The translations under genes were made by a program, and so were the position numbers. Positions 10,878-24,447 of a stretch of 64,000 bases of DNA are shown here, one piece after another. The notes below the pieces were generated by a model. That model made no database searches. It was given only the letters and a program-made list of their open reading frames with translations, and had not been told where the DNA came from. Each line of letters begins with the position of its first letter. Position 1 is the first letter of the stretch. This DNA comes from Phialophora verrucosa (Eukaryota; Ascomycota; Eurotiomycetes; Chaetothyriales; Herpotrichiellaceae): positions 1,364,001 through 1,428,000 of the forward strand of contig MSED01000005.1 in the NCBI GenBank assembly GCA_002099365.1. Reading direction: 5' to 3'.

Positions 10878-13800
10878 TGTTATTGTTTGGTAGCACCGAT
10901 GAAGAGATAGGGAGGATAGAGGGATGTCGACTATCTGACGGAAAAATGAAGAACCTCTGAAAAGCCAAGAATGAGCTGAAGATCAGTCTGGTTTGGGAGG
11001 ATGTGGCACACCGGCATGCCAATGATGCGGTTTCGACGATGCTTGGAACTGGTCAAACGCGTGTTAACTTGGAAAATAAGGATTACGCGGGAGTGCTTGC
11101 TGCCAATCAGCGAGGGCTTGTCGAAGCTTCAAATTCAAACCCCACAGTAAAAACGTAGTGACGTCACTGCACCGCATTAAGTCCTCGCGCAAGGAGATGA
11201 GGGTTCAGTCATTGCGGTTCAGCGACGTCTGAAAGCGAAGACTGTGAACAGGCGGAAAGTAAACCATACTGTCCCAGCAAAGTGCAGCAAAGAGCCTATC
11301 AATGTACAGGAGAGGTAAAACACCCTTCGCCCCTTTCGGAAATGCCATCTCTTCTCAACGAGACAAAAGAGGGCCAGGCAACCCTCACCAACCATGCGCG
11401 CCACGGGCTCTACACAGAATAATCCCCGGATGTCGAATACAAAAAATCGTAAAGTAGTGTGATCAGATGTTCCCCGAGGCATGCGTTCTTTTCGGGCAAA
11501 CGGCGTATTTTCAAAGTGAGGCGGGCGGTTGAGGAGGATTCAGAGTCAACGCGATGCGTTCCATCGGCCCGCCTCGCTCTCTGCATCTGAAGCGGGCCGG
11601 GCCGCTCATCTCGCAGGGGCTTCCGCCAGTCACAGCTGGCGAATGCCAGCGGGTTGTAACCCGTGGTGCTGGCTCGTGTCAACGTTGTTTGTAGTGAATT
11701 CATAGGGGCCAAACCTACCAATGTCTGGGAGGACTCGTGCTGAATCGGGAGCTAGAGCGGTGGACGCTGCGGTCGGAACATTTGAGTCGAACAGTCCCAA
11801 AAGAATATCAAGAGCTCTGAACAGTTGTACTTGTTTAAGACGGTGGTATTGTGAGCTGGAAATGCCCAGGCGTAGATGGTCGTGGTTGTAGGTGTGTTCG
11901 TGATAGTAGTCGAGTCGCTCGGCACGAGATATCTTGGGAGCGACCGCTCGGATATGCTCCATATTGTTGCTGAGTGAAATGAAGACAGAGAGTCACAGCA
12001 TTCCGTTGGATTGATGAGCAGAACATTATCTTCTTAATAGTCTGGGGCGAAGCCTCAAACCGTCAGCAATTGTTAGGTTACCGCAACCCCAGGCTCAGAT
12101 TGACGTGTGAGAAGCTGCACCCTGCCCTGTCTCGATGCCAAAGTTAATAGTTGCTCTAGCCATTGTCGACCGAGGCTCAACCAGGCAATCATTATGCACG
12201 CAAGCTCCCTCCCTTTTGAACTGGTTCAGTGAAGTGAGAACTCGATGCAGGACACATAGCATGGGAGCATTCGCAGGCCCGAGCCGGAGCGTCTATTGGG
12301 TCCCGACAGAACCAAGCATCAATCAATTCCTGTGGTTACACAGGGGACGAGCGTCCTTCCCACGGAGGCGGGCAAGGGTGACAGGGTCAAACAGAGTGAC
12401 TAGAATACGAGTACCAAAGGGTCCGCGCATGAGATTCCCGTTAGGAGGTGAACGTGAGCTTGGTGATTGTTTGGGCCTCAGGCTCGTGCCGGTCGGCTGG
12501 AGTCATGACACTCTGCAGGATGATTCCGGTCAACGAGATGCGAAGTCAGAGTCCGCGGCGGCTACTCTTGGTGCCCTGACCAAGAGAGATTCCAACTTAC
12601 TATCCAGAGCGACAGGAAGGAAGACCTGTTCGGAAGTGTTCGTGTGTCCAAAAGGTCCTTGCATGGAGGCTAGTCCACAGAGGGCGGGAGATTGGACCCC
12701 ACATCGGGTCCAAATATCCAACAACCAAACAATGCAGGAGTACGAGGTACCCTATCGGCACTGGACAATGCTGCGTACTTGGTAGATGATCTCACAACTT
12801 CGGATGCTCAAGGGATGCGGGCGCTTCATCAGCTCTCTCAGCAACCTGGTATTGTTGTGAAGTTCGTCACCCGGGGCGTTTTAGGATGGTGTGAGCAGAG
12901 TTGTCAAAACGATAATAACAAGTTGAGAAATGGAAATAAAAGTCTGTTGACAAGGCCGCTAATTCCACTTTATTGACTACGAGATCAGAAGGATGCAGGG
13001 GCGGCGGCGTACCGAGGCACATGCCTATGAGTAGTACTAACACAAACTGCATCTACATATCATTCCGGGGCTTATCGATAAGAGCCGTCCTACCCTGCAC
13101 CCACCAGCTACGTAGCCCAGGTCGCCCGTCCCAGCATGCAGGAGAGCACTTATCGGGTGTGTTTGAGCAGTCGGAAGTTGGACGCATGGGCCTTTTGTCA
13201 TGTCGATTCTTTAGGGCAAAAACAACAGCCAGTCCTCGGGGTTCGTGAGTCTTGATCCGTGCCATCGACAATCACTGACGCACGGGCGCGTCCGAAACAG
13301 CCACGTGGGAACTGTCACGGCAAATTTTGTTGATTCTAGATGAGAGAAGGGTGCCAGAAATACTGCCAGCTTAGACTTACAAGAAAAAAGACTGGCAAGG
13401 AAGACGATTTCATGCTATCTCCCTCTGCCCAAAAGTGCTTGCAGTTTGGAGTTAGAGACGAGTGAATTCACCAAAGTGTAAAAAGTCTCGGGTAGGAGGG
13501 GCCAACATTAGACAATGCACGCAAGAACAGAGCCGCAAAAAACTGCTGCTGTGTGAGGTAAGCCTATCAAGCAAGATGACCTGCGTTGTGAGATGTGCAT
13601 CGCAGAAGACCCCAAGCAGCCCAGCCAGTCGGGCGCTTGAACACTGTGCAACAGATGATCATCCCTGCCATGCGCGAAAATCATTGCTCTGAGCAGCAAA
13701 ACCAAAATAGTATGAAGCAATTGACGGGCACAGGCGTCGAGAGAACAATAACTCAACAAAAGGTCCAGACGCGTCATTCTGGCTCGGGTTGCTTAAAGTG

Positions 13801-14378
13801 TCACGCACAGTTGCGCATTCTATGACTGGGCGAAGAGTCTGATTCAAGCGGCGCGGTGCGTCAGTTGCTGACGGGGGAGTGGATTCATACGGTCCTTACC
13901 TCCCGAAACGACGCTGCGCTTGGGAAGATAGTATGTGACTCGACACTTGAACTGGTATTCGACGGTGGTAGATACCAGACCAGTACCGGATGCCGAACTG
14001 TTGTTCATTTGGTCAGTTAGACTGGCAGCACCTTCACGCTTTATTGAGCTAAAGTGGTTTTCCCCTGCGACAGCCTGCACATCGCCCAACCCCAACTTCT
14101 GCCCTCGCTCCGCCTTCCAGTCACCGACGCAACAACTTCTGCGCACTCTCTCCCACTCTGCCAACAACATAGTGCCTTCTTTCAGCATTCCTCGGATGTT
14201 CCTGACCATAAGATTCCTCATCTAACTCCATCTTACTGCGAGTCACTCAACCTTGTAGCTGCTCTAGTCACAGCACACTCCACTTCAACCTACTGTCTGC
14301 GGCGTTCACACGACTACCCAACCTAAAACAGGACAGCAACAGCGAGTAAAAAGAATACAATTGTGCTAGAAGGCCACG
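10878..14378. other. Gene-poor spacer
   Basis: Holds the exchanger promoter and leader and nothing else that can be firmly supported. The longest frame (12135-12785, plus, 216 codons) has Arg/Ser/Pro-rich, non-family composition and is probably chance. TACGAGTAC at 12406-12414 belongs to the dispersed motif. The C-rich tract at 14060-14330 resembles a 5' leader for the gene starting at 14379. Confidence 0.35.
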
Positions 14379-14946
14379 ATGAGGTAAGAGAACCTTTCAT
14401 GTCTGCGTCCAGATATACACTCCTTTGCCGCGCCTTCCTCTGTGAGCCACTTGGTCCAGTTGGACAACACCCACAGCGAAACTCTCTTTACGATCGTTCG
14501 TCCCAGAGTCGATAAGGAGCAGAGCCAGAACAGACATGCTTGTCTGCGCAGGTGATACGAGTAACTCGTACTCATGATTGACCTTTGACTTCTTCAGCAT
14601 GCACCTCATGTTACCTGTATCCATTCATTTGTTCGGATTCGCTGACATTTGAGGCAGCTCCTCGACACAGATTCCATCGAGCACCCGACAGCCGTCGGCT
14701 ACCTCCTCGATCGCTTCGTGGGGGTCCGAATCGGACATGTCCTGCTCTTCCTCCTCTTCATCATGCTCAATGCCCCCTCTGACGGGAGGCGAGAGCTACG
14801 CCGGAGGTCGCTGGCGGCAGCAACCTCGCTCAGAAGAATCGTACTTCCCAGGTCAGCCCCCAACGGAGAGGCGCGAGCAGCAGACAGCCAGGCTTGCCGC
14901 CCTGCTTGGGGGTTGGCAGAAGGCTTGCCAAGAGAGTCAACAGTGA
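14379..14946 (+). CDS. Small Ser-rich protein, unrecognised
   Basis: Proposed two-exon model: the start ATG AG at 14379-14383, a 274-nt intron (GTAAGA at 14384 to CAG at 14657), then 14658-14946. It gives 97 residues. The product begins MSSSTQIPSSTRQ, has a run of serines and cysteines in the middle (SCSSSSSSCS) and a helical Arg/Gln-rich end (TARLAALLGGWQ). The arrangement with the intron immediately after the start codon, preceded by a pyrimidine-rich leader, is common in fungi and is the main reason for the model; the exon 2 frame is also the only one of the three with stable composition. No family recognised, no signal peptide. The overlapping frame that starts near 14649 encodes a leucine-rich stretch and is probably chance. 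Confidence 0.4.
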
Positions 14947-17900
14947 GGTGTGGGAGGGGTGGGAGTGGAGGATTTCCTATCTGTTCTGGTGAGTATCAAT
15001 GACGGTCAATTCCAACGCTTTCGCGGCTGATCACCGTCAGTTTATCATCGCTATGCGTCAGTCTTCCGGCCCCACGGTCACTGGCGTTGAGGGGGTTATT
15101 GTCTTTCACGTTCTTTCCCGCGCGATGGGCGTTGGATACCAGGAGTTCTTCCTTAAGCGACCGTTCGACACTTATGACCACAAGGCAATCCGAAGCAAAT
15201 GGATTGAGAGGCGACATCATCATGGCACTCTTGTCTTGGTCATGGACCCAGGCAGGCAGGCATCTTCCTTCGGGACCCGGAGAAATGTTTTTCCGGAGGA
15301 GTCATCTTCGCTCAATCCAAGGTTGGTTCGCGCACCTGGAAAAAGGCAACCGGTGTGCAAGAAGGCGGACAAACCAACAAAAAGCGCCATGAGGCTGAAC
15401 AGCCTCGCGATCAGTTGATACCGATGAACCCTGCCTTCACGTTGACTGAAGATATGTGTGAGACCGCAGTCAACCTCATGACAATCGACGAAGAGGCACT
15501 TCGCGTTCTGAGGCCACAGATCTGCTCAGTTCTTTCAAAAAGCGAGGAATATTGAAGAAGTGGCAGCAAGAAGCGTCGTCCAGTGCCAAAAGAGAGAAAT
15601 TGGGGACCAAGAAGCAATGATGGGAGGCTTGAGTCAACCAGGACGTCGAAATTGTGCGAGAAGAGAAATTGGGCGACGCTGCGGAGGTGGACAAAGAGTT
15701 CTTATGCGGCAATAAGGACCTGCTCGCGCCACCTTGTTACAGAGGCACATACCGTTCTGCGACCCTCCTTCCTGCCTGCAGCCCCAACTGCAGCCCCAAC
15801 CTGCCAGAGGCTCCAGGCGCGAAAGAGCTTTTTACATCAGGCCCTGCTCTCGATTGGACACTAACCTTCGACGCTAGCCCTTCCAGGCTTAGACGAGTTG
15901 CAGGAGCAACAACTCAAGCAGTCAAGCGAGTCGTGCCACTCTCCCAGCGGGCTTTGGCGGATTGCCTAGCCTTCGAATTCGTGTTCCATCTGCAGCCCCT
16001 GTACTAGCTCTCGCAAGACCCAAGCAAGCTGGGTCATCATTACCGGACACGGTACTCCGTACGGGTAGTGCAGTCCACGGTCCACACTGTGATGACGCCT
16101 ATACAATTGCGCCTTCAATGCAAGGCTGCACAAGTACAAAGCTGACGAGTCACCATGACGGACAACCGTCAATACTTCAGGTCACTGAGCCAAACCAATA
16201 ATCTCGCCATACTGGAGAACACCCCGGACACAAGCACGGGCCCGTTTCAGCGCGGGAACAACAACATGCTAATCCTGTTCGCTCCAGACAAGAAGCAAGG
16301 TGCAAGGGACTTAACCATACCTATCACAGCCCGCTCAACAACCATTGGCATGGATGCCTCTTTCCAATACGTGACCAATTGTTTGAGTACAAGTATAACA
16401 GATGTCGACATCGAATTGGCTGTCACGCGGTCGAATGGTACCTGACCACAAATCAAGGGCAGGTGGCAACAATGGGACCAAGCACATGTTGGTTGTCTTG
16501 AAGCTGCGCAGGCATTCTGTTCTCTGAGTGGACGTCCTATCACAATGCTGACCTTTCGAAAAGCCTTTGGTTGGGACTAGAACACGGTCAACCCTAACTG
16601 GCGTGTTATGGAGTACTGACTGGACAGTTTCTGAAATTTTTACCAACTTTTTTGATGTCAATTCGGGATGCACGCAAGGTGGAAAGTAACAAAACATTAA
16701 AAACTTGAAAATTCACCAGCACTGAAAAAAAAATTGGCGAAAGAACCGACTCTGCAAATATGCTTGGAACGCACTCGCAACAATGCAACAAGGCAATCAT
16801 GCATATATAGTGACATCGGCTATCATGAAGGAGGGGTCAGGGTAGTTTCGCATTGTGGCCGGGACCTTTCTCTGGATTCACTTGAATTACGCCCAAGTCA
16901 TTTGGGAATGCAGGAGGACTCGGAGGCCGGCTTCTACGCGGTCAGCAGTCAGACGGAGTCAAAGCTCCTTGCGGGACAGGGGAGCAGTTGATGGTGCTTG
17001 AACAGTCACGCACATCCTCCTGTTCAGTGGCATGAAGTTTGACTGCAAAGATGGAAGCAGGGTGTCCACATGGGATTATGACGGATACTCTTTCGGAACG
17101 TCGTCCTATACGATGGAGGGTGGAAGGGAAGATGAGACATTGATGAGGTTATGACGGCTATTTGAGCGAGGGCATCACACGAGCGTTCTGCTCTACATAC
17201 ATGCGACATACAAGAAGAACGATACCCACAAGACGAGCAAGAGGGCTCTATGGTTTGGGAAGACATTGGCGTCGCACGGCGGGAAGACTACGTGCCGGCG
17301 TTTTTGGTATATCCACTTGAAGGTTCTGGAGATACGTGCAAGGCATGAGAGGAGGAAGAAAGAAGTCGAGGTTGGAAAGCCAAAGCATGGCATATGCGCA
17401 GATATCGGGTGTAATGGGGGCAGACAGAACGAAGTAATGACATTAGTGATTGTTGAATGATTACTTGAAATGGGCATCATTCATCCCGAACGCAAGAGTC
17501 CGCAGGCGGTGCAGGCGCGGCAGCTCTCTGCCTACTGACAACCTGGACTCGCAGCGATACCTTGCACCGTGACCGAACAGCTCGCGAATGAACGGAATGG
17601 AATGCCTTTCAAGTTTTCGAACCCGGAAGCAGTTGCGCCTGGCCTGGCCTGGCGACTAGGAATGTTGCATATGAGTCAACCAACGAAAAGAGTCTGCTGC
17701 TCGTTACTGTCCTACTCTGAGTTTGCCCGACCCCGACTGTCGAGCGGGAGAAGTGGGATTCGTCCTATCCACTCGTTACTGTGTTTCGTCCACATGTCGT
17801 ACACCAAGCCAGACATACAAGTCGGGCAACGGCAGAACAGGCATCGTTCGAAACGTTGTTGTTTCGTGTCCTCCCGTCCCGTCCAGAACTAACACGTCCT

Positions 17901-18697
17901 TGCATCTGCGGAGGCAGCAGACATGCAGCCGTGCCGCGCTTGATGTGTCACTAGCTCGTATCTAGACCGGCGTACAGCAGTTAGCTGCTCGGTGCTGCTT
18001 GTCCTTGGTGTTCGTATCAAAGGGTCGCGTGGGCTGCCCGGTTCAGCCTGATGAGGGGTTCATGTGGCGTGTGTGTGTGTGCCCGAATTGTGAGAGCACC
18101 CGCACGAATGGCATCGGTTTGTCGAGCTGAATGCTGGACTGAAGTTCCGCTGTCGAGGATGGTATAGTAACGTAACATACTCCATGCTCCGTGCGAGTCC
18201 AAGGAACAGACACATAGAGTGACTACGGTGTACACGCGGTCATAGCATACTACAGGTTGTCGTGTCGAGTTCAGCCTTGTGCAAGCAAAGTCTCATCTGG
18301 CTTCTTCATGTACAACTGCAGTTGCGAATGCAATCACAATGTATGTTATGCACGGCGAAGGACTCGCTAGCTACGTATCTCTCTAAGTGTGGTATCTCGG
18401 GTGCTGGAATCGCAGGAAGGCAAATGTCATCATCCGTCTATGGTGTGGGTGTGTCCTGTCGGTCAACATTGACCAACCCTGATTCGACAATGCTGGAGAC
18501 ATTCGTTCATTACTTCGTGACGCATCCAAGAGACTGTCCCCATCATCCCGTCGTCACATCTTCTCGACCTATCTTACCATTCATCTCATCATGCGGCGGA
18601 GAGCCGCCCCTCTCTTACGGATATCATGTCCGTTGCGCTCCCTTTCTCCACCAGTGCTCATGTCCGACTCAAGGGAAGGAAGGCGTCGTGTCCATTG
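14947..18697. other. Gene-poor spacer with coding-like fragments
   Basis: A textbook intron-like segment (GTGAGT..GCTGAT..CAG) lies at 14989-15040. A coding-like frame follows it from 15041 to about 15250, and another frame reads from about 15260 to a stop at 15555 (containing GGVIFAQSKVGSR and LTEDMCETAVNLMTIDEEAL). The pieces cannot be joined without a frameshift near the GGCAGGCAGGC repeat at 15250, so this may be a decayed gene. A third coding-like piece is at 15654-15740. Beyond 16.5 kb nothing is supported. Confidence 0.3.
16155..16445 (+). CDS. Possible small protein, 96 residues
   Basis: Single frame starting in good context (CACCATGAC) and ending with a stop at 16445. The composition is balanced, with polar and hydrophobic residues spread as in real proteins (for example NNNMLILFAPDKKQGARDL), but no family, signal peptide or membrane segment is seen and it lies in a gene-poor tract. 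It could equally be a chance frame. Confidence 0.2.
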   Translation: MTDNRQYFRSLSQTNNLAILENTPDTSTGPFQRGNNNMLILFAPDKKQGARDLTIPITARSTTIGMDASFQYVTNCLSTSITDVDIELAVTRSNGT

Positions 18698-21600
18698 CTA
18701 GTGCATACTCTTCAAGTGTTCCACCAGTGCCTGCACCTGCTCCCGGACCTCGTCAGTCAGCTGCTCCTCTGGCTCGCCGAGCACACTCATCATGACGGGC
18801 GCCAGTTTAGGAGTAAGTGACTGAATGGTTTGATCTTGGTCACGATAGAGTTGCACGATCATGGTCCACAGCGGCTCGTTCTCTTGGTAGTCTTCCTTTA
18901 GGGGCAAGATGCCGCTGTTGACAAGCGCAGGCAGGACCTGTTGGATCGGCACTTTGTCCTTGTGCTTGAGAATCAACCGTGACACGCAACCCGCTCCATT
19001 GTCCTGACAGCGACATTCAGTGATGCGCAGGATTGATTCAAGTTTCGAAAGGATCTGAGGGTACGCCTTGACGACGGTGGCGTCGTCTTGGGACTTCTCG
19101 ACGAGCCGGCCGACGGCGTATGCGGCGTTGGATTTTGTCTGAGGATCTTCATCGCTGAGACGCTTGAGAAGGACATTCATCATTTGTGCTGTGAATGGTG
19201 TGACTGCGCCTTCCATGCCCGTGATGATCTCGGCGAGGACGCCACAGGCCGACGCACGACCCAGGGCTTCGCCACCGCTTGCATATCGCAAGACTTGCTT
19301 TTCAAAGATCTTCCAGAGTTCGCCAAAGGTAGGGCCTAGAGCAGCCGCGAGGCCTGAAATGACGTCCATGGCACTGTCCACAACGAGCCATTCCATTTCT
19401 GTGGATTCCACATCTTCATCATCTACTTCTCCTTCCGCCATATCGATTTGACATGCGTGTTTTTTGGTGATGAGGTCGGTGACGGTTTGGACAATCTTGG
19501 TGAGTACGTCAGGATAGGAGAGGAGTGAAGGACCAGTCATCTTGAGGTTTTCCGATACGGCTCTTGAGATTTCCGTGACAGTGGCACTGGTGTCTCCGAG
19601 TTAGCTTGAGTTCTCAATGAGCAAATTGGCGAACAGAGTGCAAGCAAGACTGGGACGTGTTATCAGAGGGTTGAAGATCGCTTTCACCTCATGCACCACT
19701 TGCGTGTCAGAGTGAGCTGGGTTAACGAAAATGCTTCATCATGTGACGAGAATGTGAGTCGAACAGAGACATAGAAGGTACACTTACGCGTCGTCTTCCT
19801 CAGGCCAGACATTCAATGTCGCGGCCATCAACACCTCTCCAAGCTTCTTCAACTCCTGTGTTGGTTCGACCGAAAGTGGCAGACCAGGCTTCCATTTCTG
19901 GAGCTGGCCCGACTCTTCGGAGATGTCGTAGAGTGCGGCATATGCACGGTGTAGGGTGCTGATGGTCGCTTTGCGGACGTTCTCGTAGCTATGTTCTGCA
20001 AGAGGTAGGAGCTTCTCGATTGTCTTCTCGAAGTACGGCAGATACGCCTTTTTGGTGTTGGAGACGACGTCACCGATAACCTCAATGGCGATCTCCTTCT
20101 CGAGGGCAATCGGAGTTACCGTTGCCAGATCACCCCAATCACTGTCGTCGTCGTCATCGACCTCGACGTCCTCGATGTCGTCATCATCGTCGTCAGAGTC
20201 AGCAGCAGCGACCTTCACCTTCCTCCCTGCGATGGTGACCTCCTTGCCGAGTAGGTCCTTCGCACTGTCACCAAGCTCAACCTCTAGGTCAGCTTCTTCC
20301 TGGTCGATGCAGTCAAAGAGGCCTTTCACGACCCCATCCAGGAAAGGTGCAAAATCTTCTTCGTACACTTTCGCCAGGGAGCCCCACAGGATGTAAGTGC
20401 TTTCTTTGAGTCTGGAGTGGTCAAGTTGCAAGGCCTCTCCGCTGGTTTGCATGAGTGGCTGGACGAAATCTTTGAACTCAGCCGGTCCGACAGCGACAGC
20501 CATCTCGCCCATGGCATCGGTGCAGCTAGCACGAAGATTAAGTTCCTCTTCACTTTCCTTCTTCGTGATGTACTCTTGCATAGCATGCATGGAGTCGGGA
20601 AGGTACGGCAGGAATGGTGCTTCGACGGTGGAGGCTAATGAGCCTAAGGCGCCGGCGGCGAGAGCCTTGATCTTGAAGTCGGGATGCTCGAATAAGCGTT
20701 GCAGCAGCTTTGCCAGCTTATCCAAGTATGCCACGGCGTGCTCTGCATCCATTCCGTCAATGACTGCGTCGACTGCGCTTGTTGCAGACTTCATGATGTC
20801 GACATTGGGGCCTTCCTCCTCGCCCGCGTAGGCACTCATGGCTAGCGTTAAATTTTGAATGAGGAGCGGCATCAGCTTCTCATGTTCCTTGCCTATGTCG
20901 TCAGGCATGTCATCGGCAAGTCTGGCCGTCGTTTGCAGGGCGGCCTGTCTCACAGTAACCTCCGAGTCCTCCAAAAGTCTAAAGAGAATTGGCAAGACCG
21001 AAGACAACTGGGTGCTGAGAAAATCTGGGGCTCCTTCAACAACCATACCAAGAGCCAAAATACCAGCCTGTCGTTGCTGGGGATTTGGACTCTTGGAATA
21101 TTGGGGTAAGGCATTCAGCAAGGGTACGACGACTTGGTTCGACGGAAGACTCTGAGCCATTGTATCAATCAAGCCCAGGGCTGAGCGAGCAGGAGTGATA
21201 TCGTCTTCATCTGTAGAGGCATCATCAATTTCCGTGACGATCTGCAGCATGCTCTTGACCAGATGCTCGCCTAGCTTTAGACCCTGGATACGGAGGCGTC
21301 TGTAGATAACACATTGCATCAGGAAACTGATAGCCTGGGATCTTGTATCATCGGACAAGTTGGTGTTGGTTGCAATTTCGTTCATGAACATGACCAGATC
21401 TCTGAAGTGCTTGGTCATCAGTTCGAAATCCGCGGTCAGCAGGGTGTTGAAGACCTCGAATGCGAGCATGATTTGATCCTCTTTGCCTGCGTCGATTGAG
21501 TCTTTCAAGACCGCCACCATCGAAGGGAAGATGTTCTGGAAGGCCTTGACTGAGGCTTGATCTTCTTCGGTATCAAGGACGAGCGCCATCTTAGAGACTG

Positions 21601-22153
21601 CCAGCAGGGTGTTCACTCTGACTTCAAGACTCTCAGGGTCTTTGATGGTGTTGCCGAAAAGTGCAAAAAGCTCTTTGAATTTGGAACTGAAGCCATCTCC
21701 CATGGTCTCGAGGATGCTGTAAAGAACATAAACACCGACCGCACGCTCGGCGGCTTTGGAACTGGTGGCAGCCTGCTGGAGCATGCCAGGCAGTTCAGGC
21801 CATTCCCCATCGTCGAGATCGATTTTCGCAATGCTGCTGATGAGACGGGACTGAGAATGTCGGACGAGAGATGAGGACTCGGCGAGGGTTGCTTGGAAGA
21901 GTTGTGATCTTGCCTGTTGGCGTTGGTTGTTGGCAATCTTAGCCCAGTGCTTTGGCACCAATGGTTTTACTTGAGTCGCAGCCAGTTGTCTCAGGTCTGG
22001 GCTTTCATGTGAAATGGCGAGGTGAATGAGGGCAAGGACAGAATCCGGCTGCTTGTAGAATTCATTCTGCAGCACAGCCGTGGCAGTCTTGACATTGCCC
22101 TTCTTCGGATCGAGGACAATGGAGAGCTGCTCCAGGAACTTTTGTTGGTCCAT
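18698..22153 (-). CDS. KAP123: Karyopherin beta / importin-4 (Kap123-like)
   Basis: Two exons on the minus strand, 22153-19788 and 19586-18698, joined across a 201-nt GTAAGT..CAG intron; 1,084 residues. The start MDQQKFLEQLSIVLDP at 22153 matches the usual N-terminus of this family; an upstream in-frame extension is less likely. The whole protein is HEAT repeats: an N-terminal segment with the importin-beta N domain (HLAISHESPDLRQLAATQ around residue 40), repeated helical pairs, and an acidic loop of Asp and Glu near residues 650-685 that is characteristic of Kap123. Exon 2 carries the last repeats. Family knowledge: Kap123 imports ribosomal proteins and histones H3/H4 into the nucleus, bound to RanGTP at the N-terminal arch. 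Length is close to the yeast protein (1,113). Expected to be constitutively expressed and essential or near-essential. Confidence 0.95.
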
Positions 22154-24447
22154 GTCGCAGGACGCCAACGGGTAATGTACAAATACAATAGACAATGTAG
22201 TGCGAACGTAACGCAAAAAGAATTTCCAGCGCAGTCTCAGGCTGCACTTCGCGCGTTTCCAAATCTGTGTCGTTCCGACGATTTTCTCTGTGAGGGGCAA
22301 CTTTCCCGGTCTTGGCGAATCGGTCATGTTTGCTTGGTTTGCTTACCTTCTGCATCTCTTGCATCGGAACATTGTGAGACAGCTCAGTTCGACGATTGCA
22401 GTATGTTGCCGTCCTCTGCTTTGTGCACAGTGCATTCGAGTCCACCGTTATGGTCAAGGGCGAGTTTGGTGCATTTCAGCAGAGATGAGCCAACCGGACA
22501 CGACCCTGCACATAAATTGCCGAAAGAGAAGACGGCTGTCTCACGCGGTACCCTACGAGATGATAAAGAAGCCCAATAACGTCCATGATAAAACGCCGGG
22601 ACCTTTCAATGTCATGCAAAGAACGGATGTCAGCGGACTACGCTTTTGGAGACGGGCGATAGTAGGCAACGGTTCGCCAGCTTCGTCTATGTGGTCTTGG
22701 AAGTACAAACACGTCTGGTCTGGCAACTCGCATGGTGCATTGCAAGACTGACCTGGAAACACTAAAAGGTGCAAGATGTCAGCCATGCACGTCGACTCCG
22801 AACGTTCAGCGCCCAGGTTCAATCTCCTCTGGCCAGAGCTCCCGTACGCGGCCCCTACCAAGCCCTCATATACAATCGAGCCTTTGCCGTGAGAATGAGA
22901 GACCCGACTCCAACATCTCCAAAACCCTTATATCACTCTTTCCCGCACCGCAAATGCCGACTTTAACTCCGGGACTGATCTACCGAACGATGGCGGCCCA
23001 AGAAGGAACCTAGGGCTACTCCGTCGCGTACCCATCAACTAAGGCAAGGGGTTCAGGTTGACACCCATTTCCAATGGAGGTGCTAGGTCTGTATTGGTGT
23101 CGAGTGACTGTGCTCTGGTTCTGCCTGCCTCATACCATAAACACCACAAGACTCAGTCTGGTCTGCAGGAGAGAGGGAATAGTTCGAGGCAGCTGTCGTA
23201 GCGGTAGACCACTCATATCTGCATATGAGGCAGTCGAGTCTTGAACTCCAACATTGGCAGAGAACTTGCCCATCATGTGATTGCCCAGCATTCGGTCACG
23301 TGATGATAAAACCAGGAGGCGGAGCACGTGGAGATAGCCAGTTTGACACAACTGGCGGGCCAACGACTCTACCTGTACTCTGTACAGTTAGATTGAGTGG
23401 CCTCAAAAAGTAATTTGCCGTCCTTGGTGTTCGTCCTCGAGTATTCCGCGCCGGTCTTCAGTCCAACGAGTGTTCCCGATCAATGCAAGAGGCAGTTCGT
23501 GACCAGGAATAGAAGTATGGAAGCGTGTTGTTGTGGTCGCCGCATGGCCCTTGAAGTCTGCTCAAAGCACCCGGACTGACATCCGCTCGCGAAGTGGGAA
23601 AACGGGGACCTGTGACCGTTGTGCTGCATCACCGACACGAAACCTCGGAGATGTGACCGCTTCTGTACCTTAAGGCAGGTTCACTGATGGGTATTGTCTG
23701 AAAATTGGCATATCGGGCGGCAAGAGCTCCATTGAGGCTCGAGTGACCGCCGAGCCCGGGAAAAATTACCGGGCAGGACCAAGCGTCGTGGGCCATTGGG
23801 TTAACCATAACCACGAGTCATCGGCATCCCGTGCAGAGAGCTGCACCGGGCCACGCACCTGCCCCCAGACGCAAAGGCACCTTCGATTCCTGTATACCTG
23901 CGTCGTGAATCGCCCTGCCACCCGCCGTCTGTCGACCACTCCTTGTCGAGCTCTGTATGCCTGTTGCGACCACCGCACAGTCAGTGGCAACGGAGTGCTT
24001 GAACGAGGAGGAGAGGCGTGCGGACTTATGCATCAGAGAGACCTCGCCGGTGGGCTGGGTGTCCAAATTCTTTTCACCAAGCATCCACAAACTGCGGGAC
24101 CGGTCCTTGCTATTAAATGTAATCTGGTTACAGTGTTCGCCCGAGCAGCGCCTAGCTAGAAATTCTGGTCAGTCCCAACAACAGCCACTGGATCTGGTCG
24201 GATAACCCATCCGGCCACCTCTGCCTTATTTGCTGCCAACTGTTTTCTAGTGTCCAAACTACGATCAGCGCATTATTTTACCATTGAAGTCGAGTACTGC
24301 ATCCATAAAGAGTTCAGTCACCACTCTTGAGATGGCCTCGGACTAGTAGCATGCAGCGCCCACCGACCTTGTCCTGGCCACGACTCGCACAACCTCGACG
24401 AAAACCGCGGCTTACCAGATGAGTTCGTCCAAGTTCTCCTTCTTTTC
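22154..24447. other. Spacer between divergent KAP123 and Zn2Cys6 genes
   Basis: Two promoters and no supported gene. Open frames up to 185 codons here overlap the KAP123 leader or have erratic composition. Confidence 0.4.

Noticed and set aside
12135..12785. 216-codon plus-strand frame
   Set aside because: Arg/Ser/Pro-rich with no domain, splice context or neighbours; probably chance.
18262..18795. 177-codon plus-strand frame
   Set aside because: Overlaps the 3' end of KAP123 on the opposite strand and resembles nothing.
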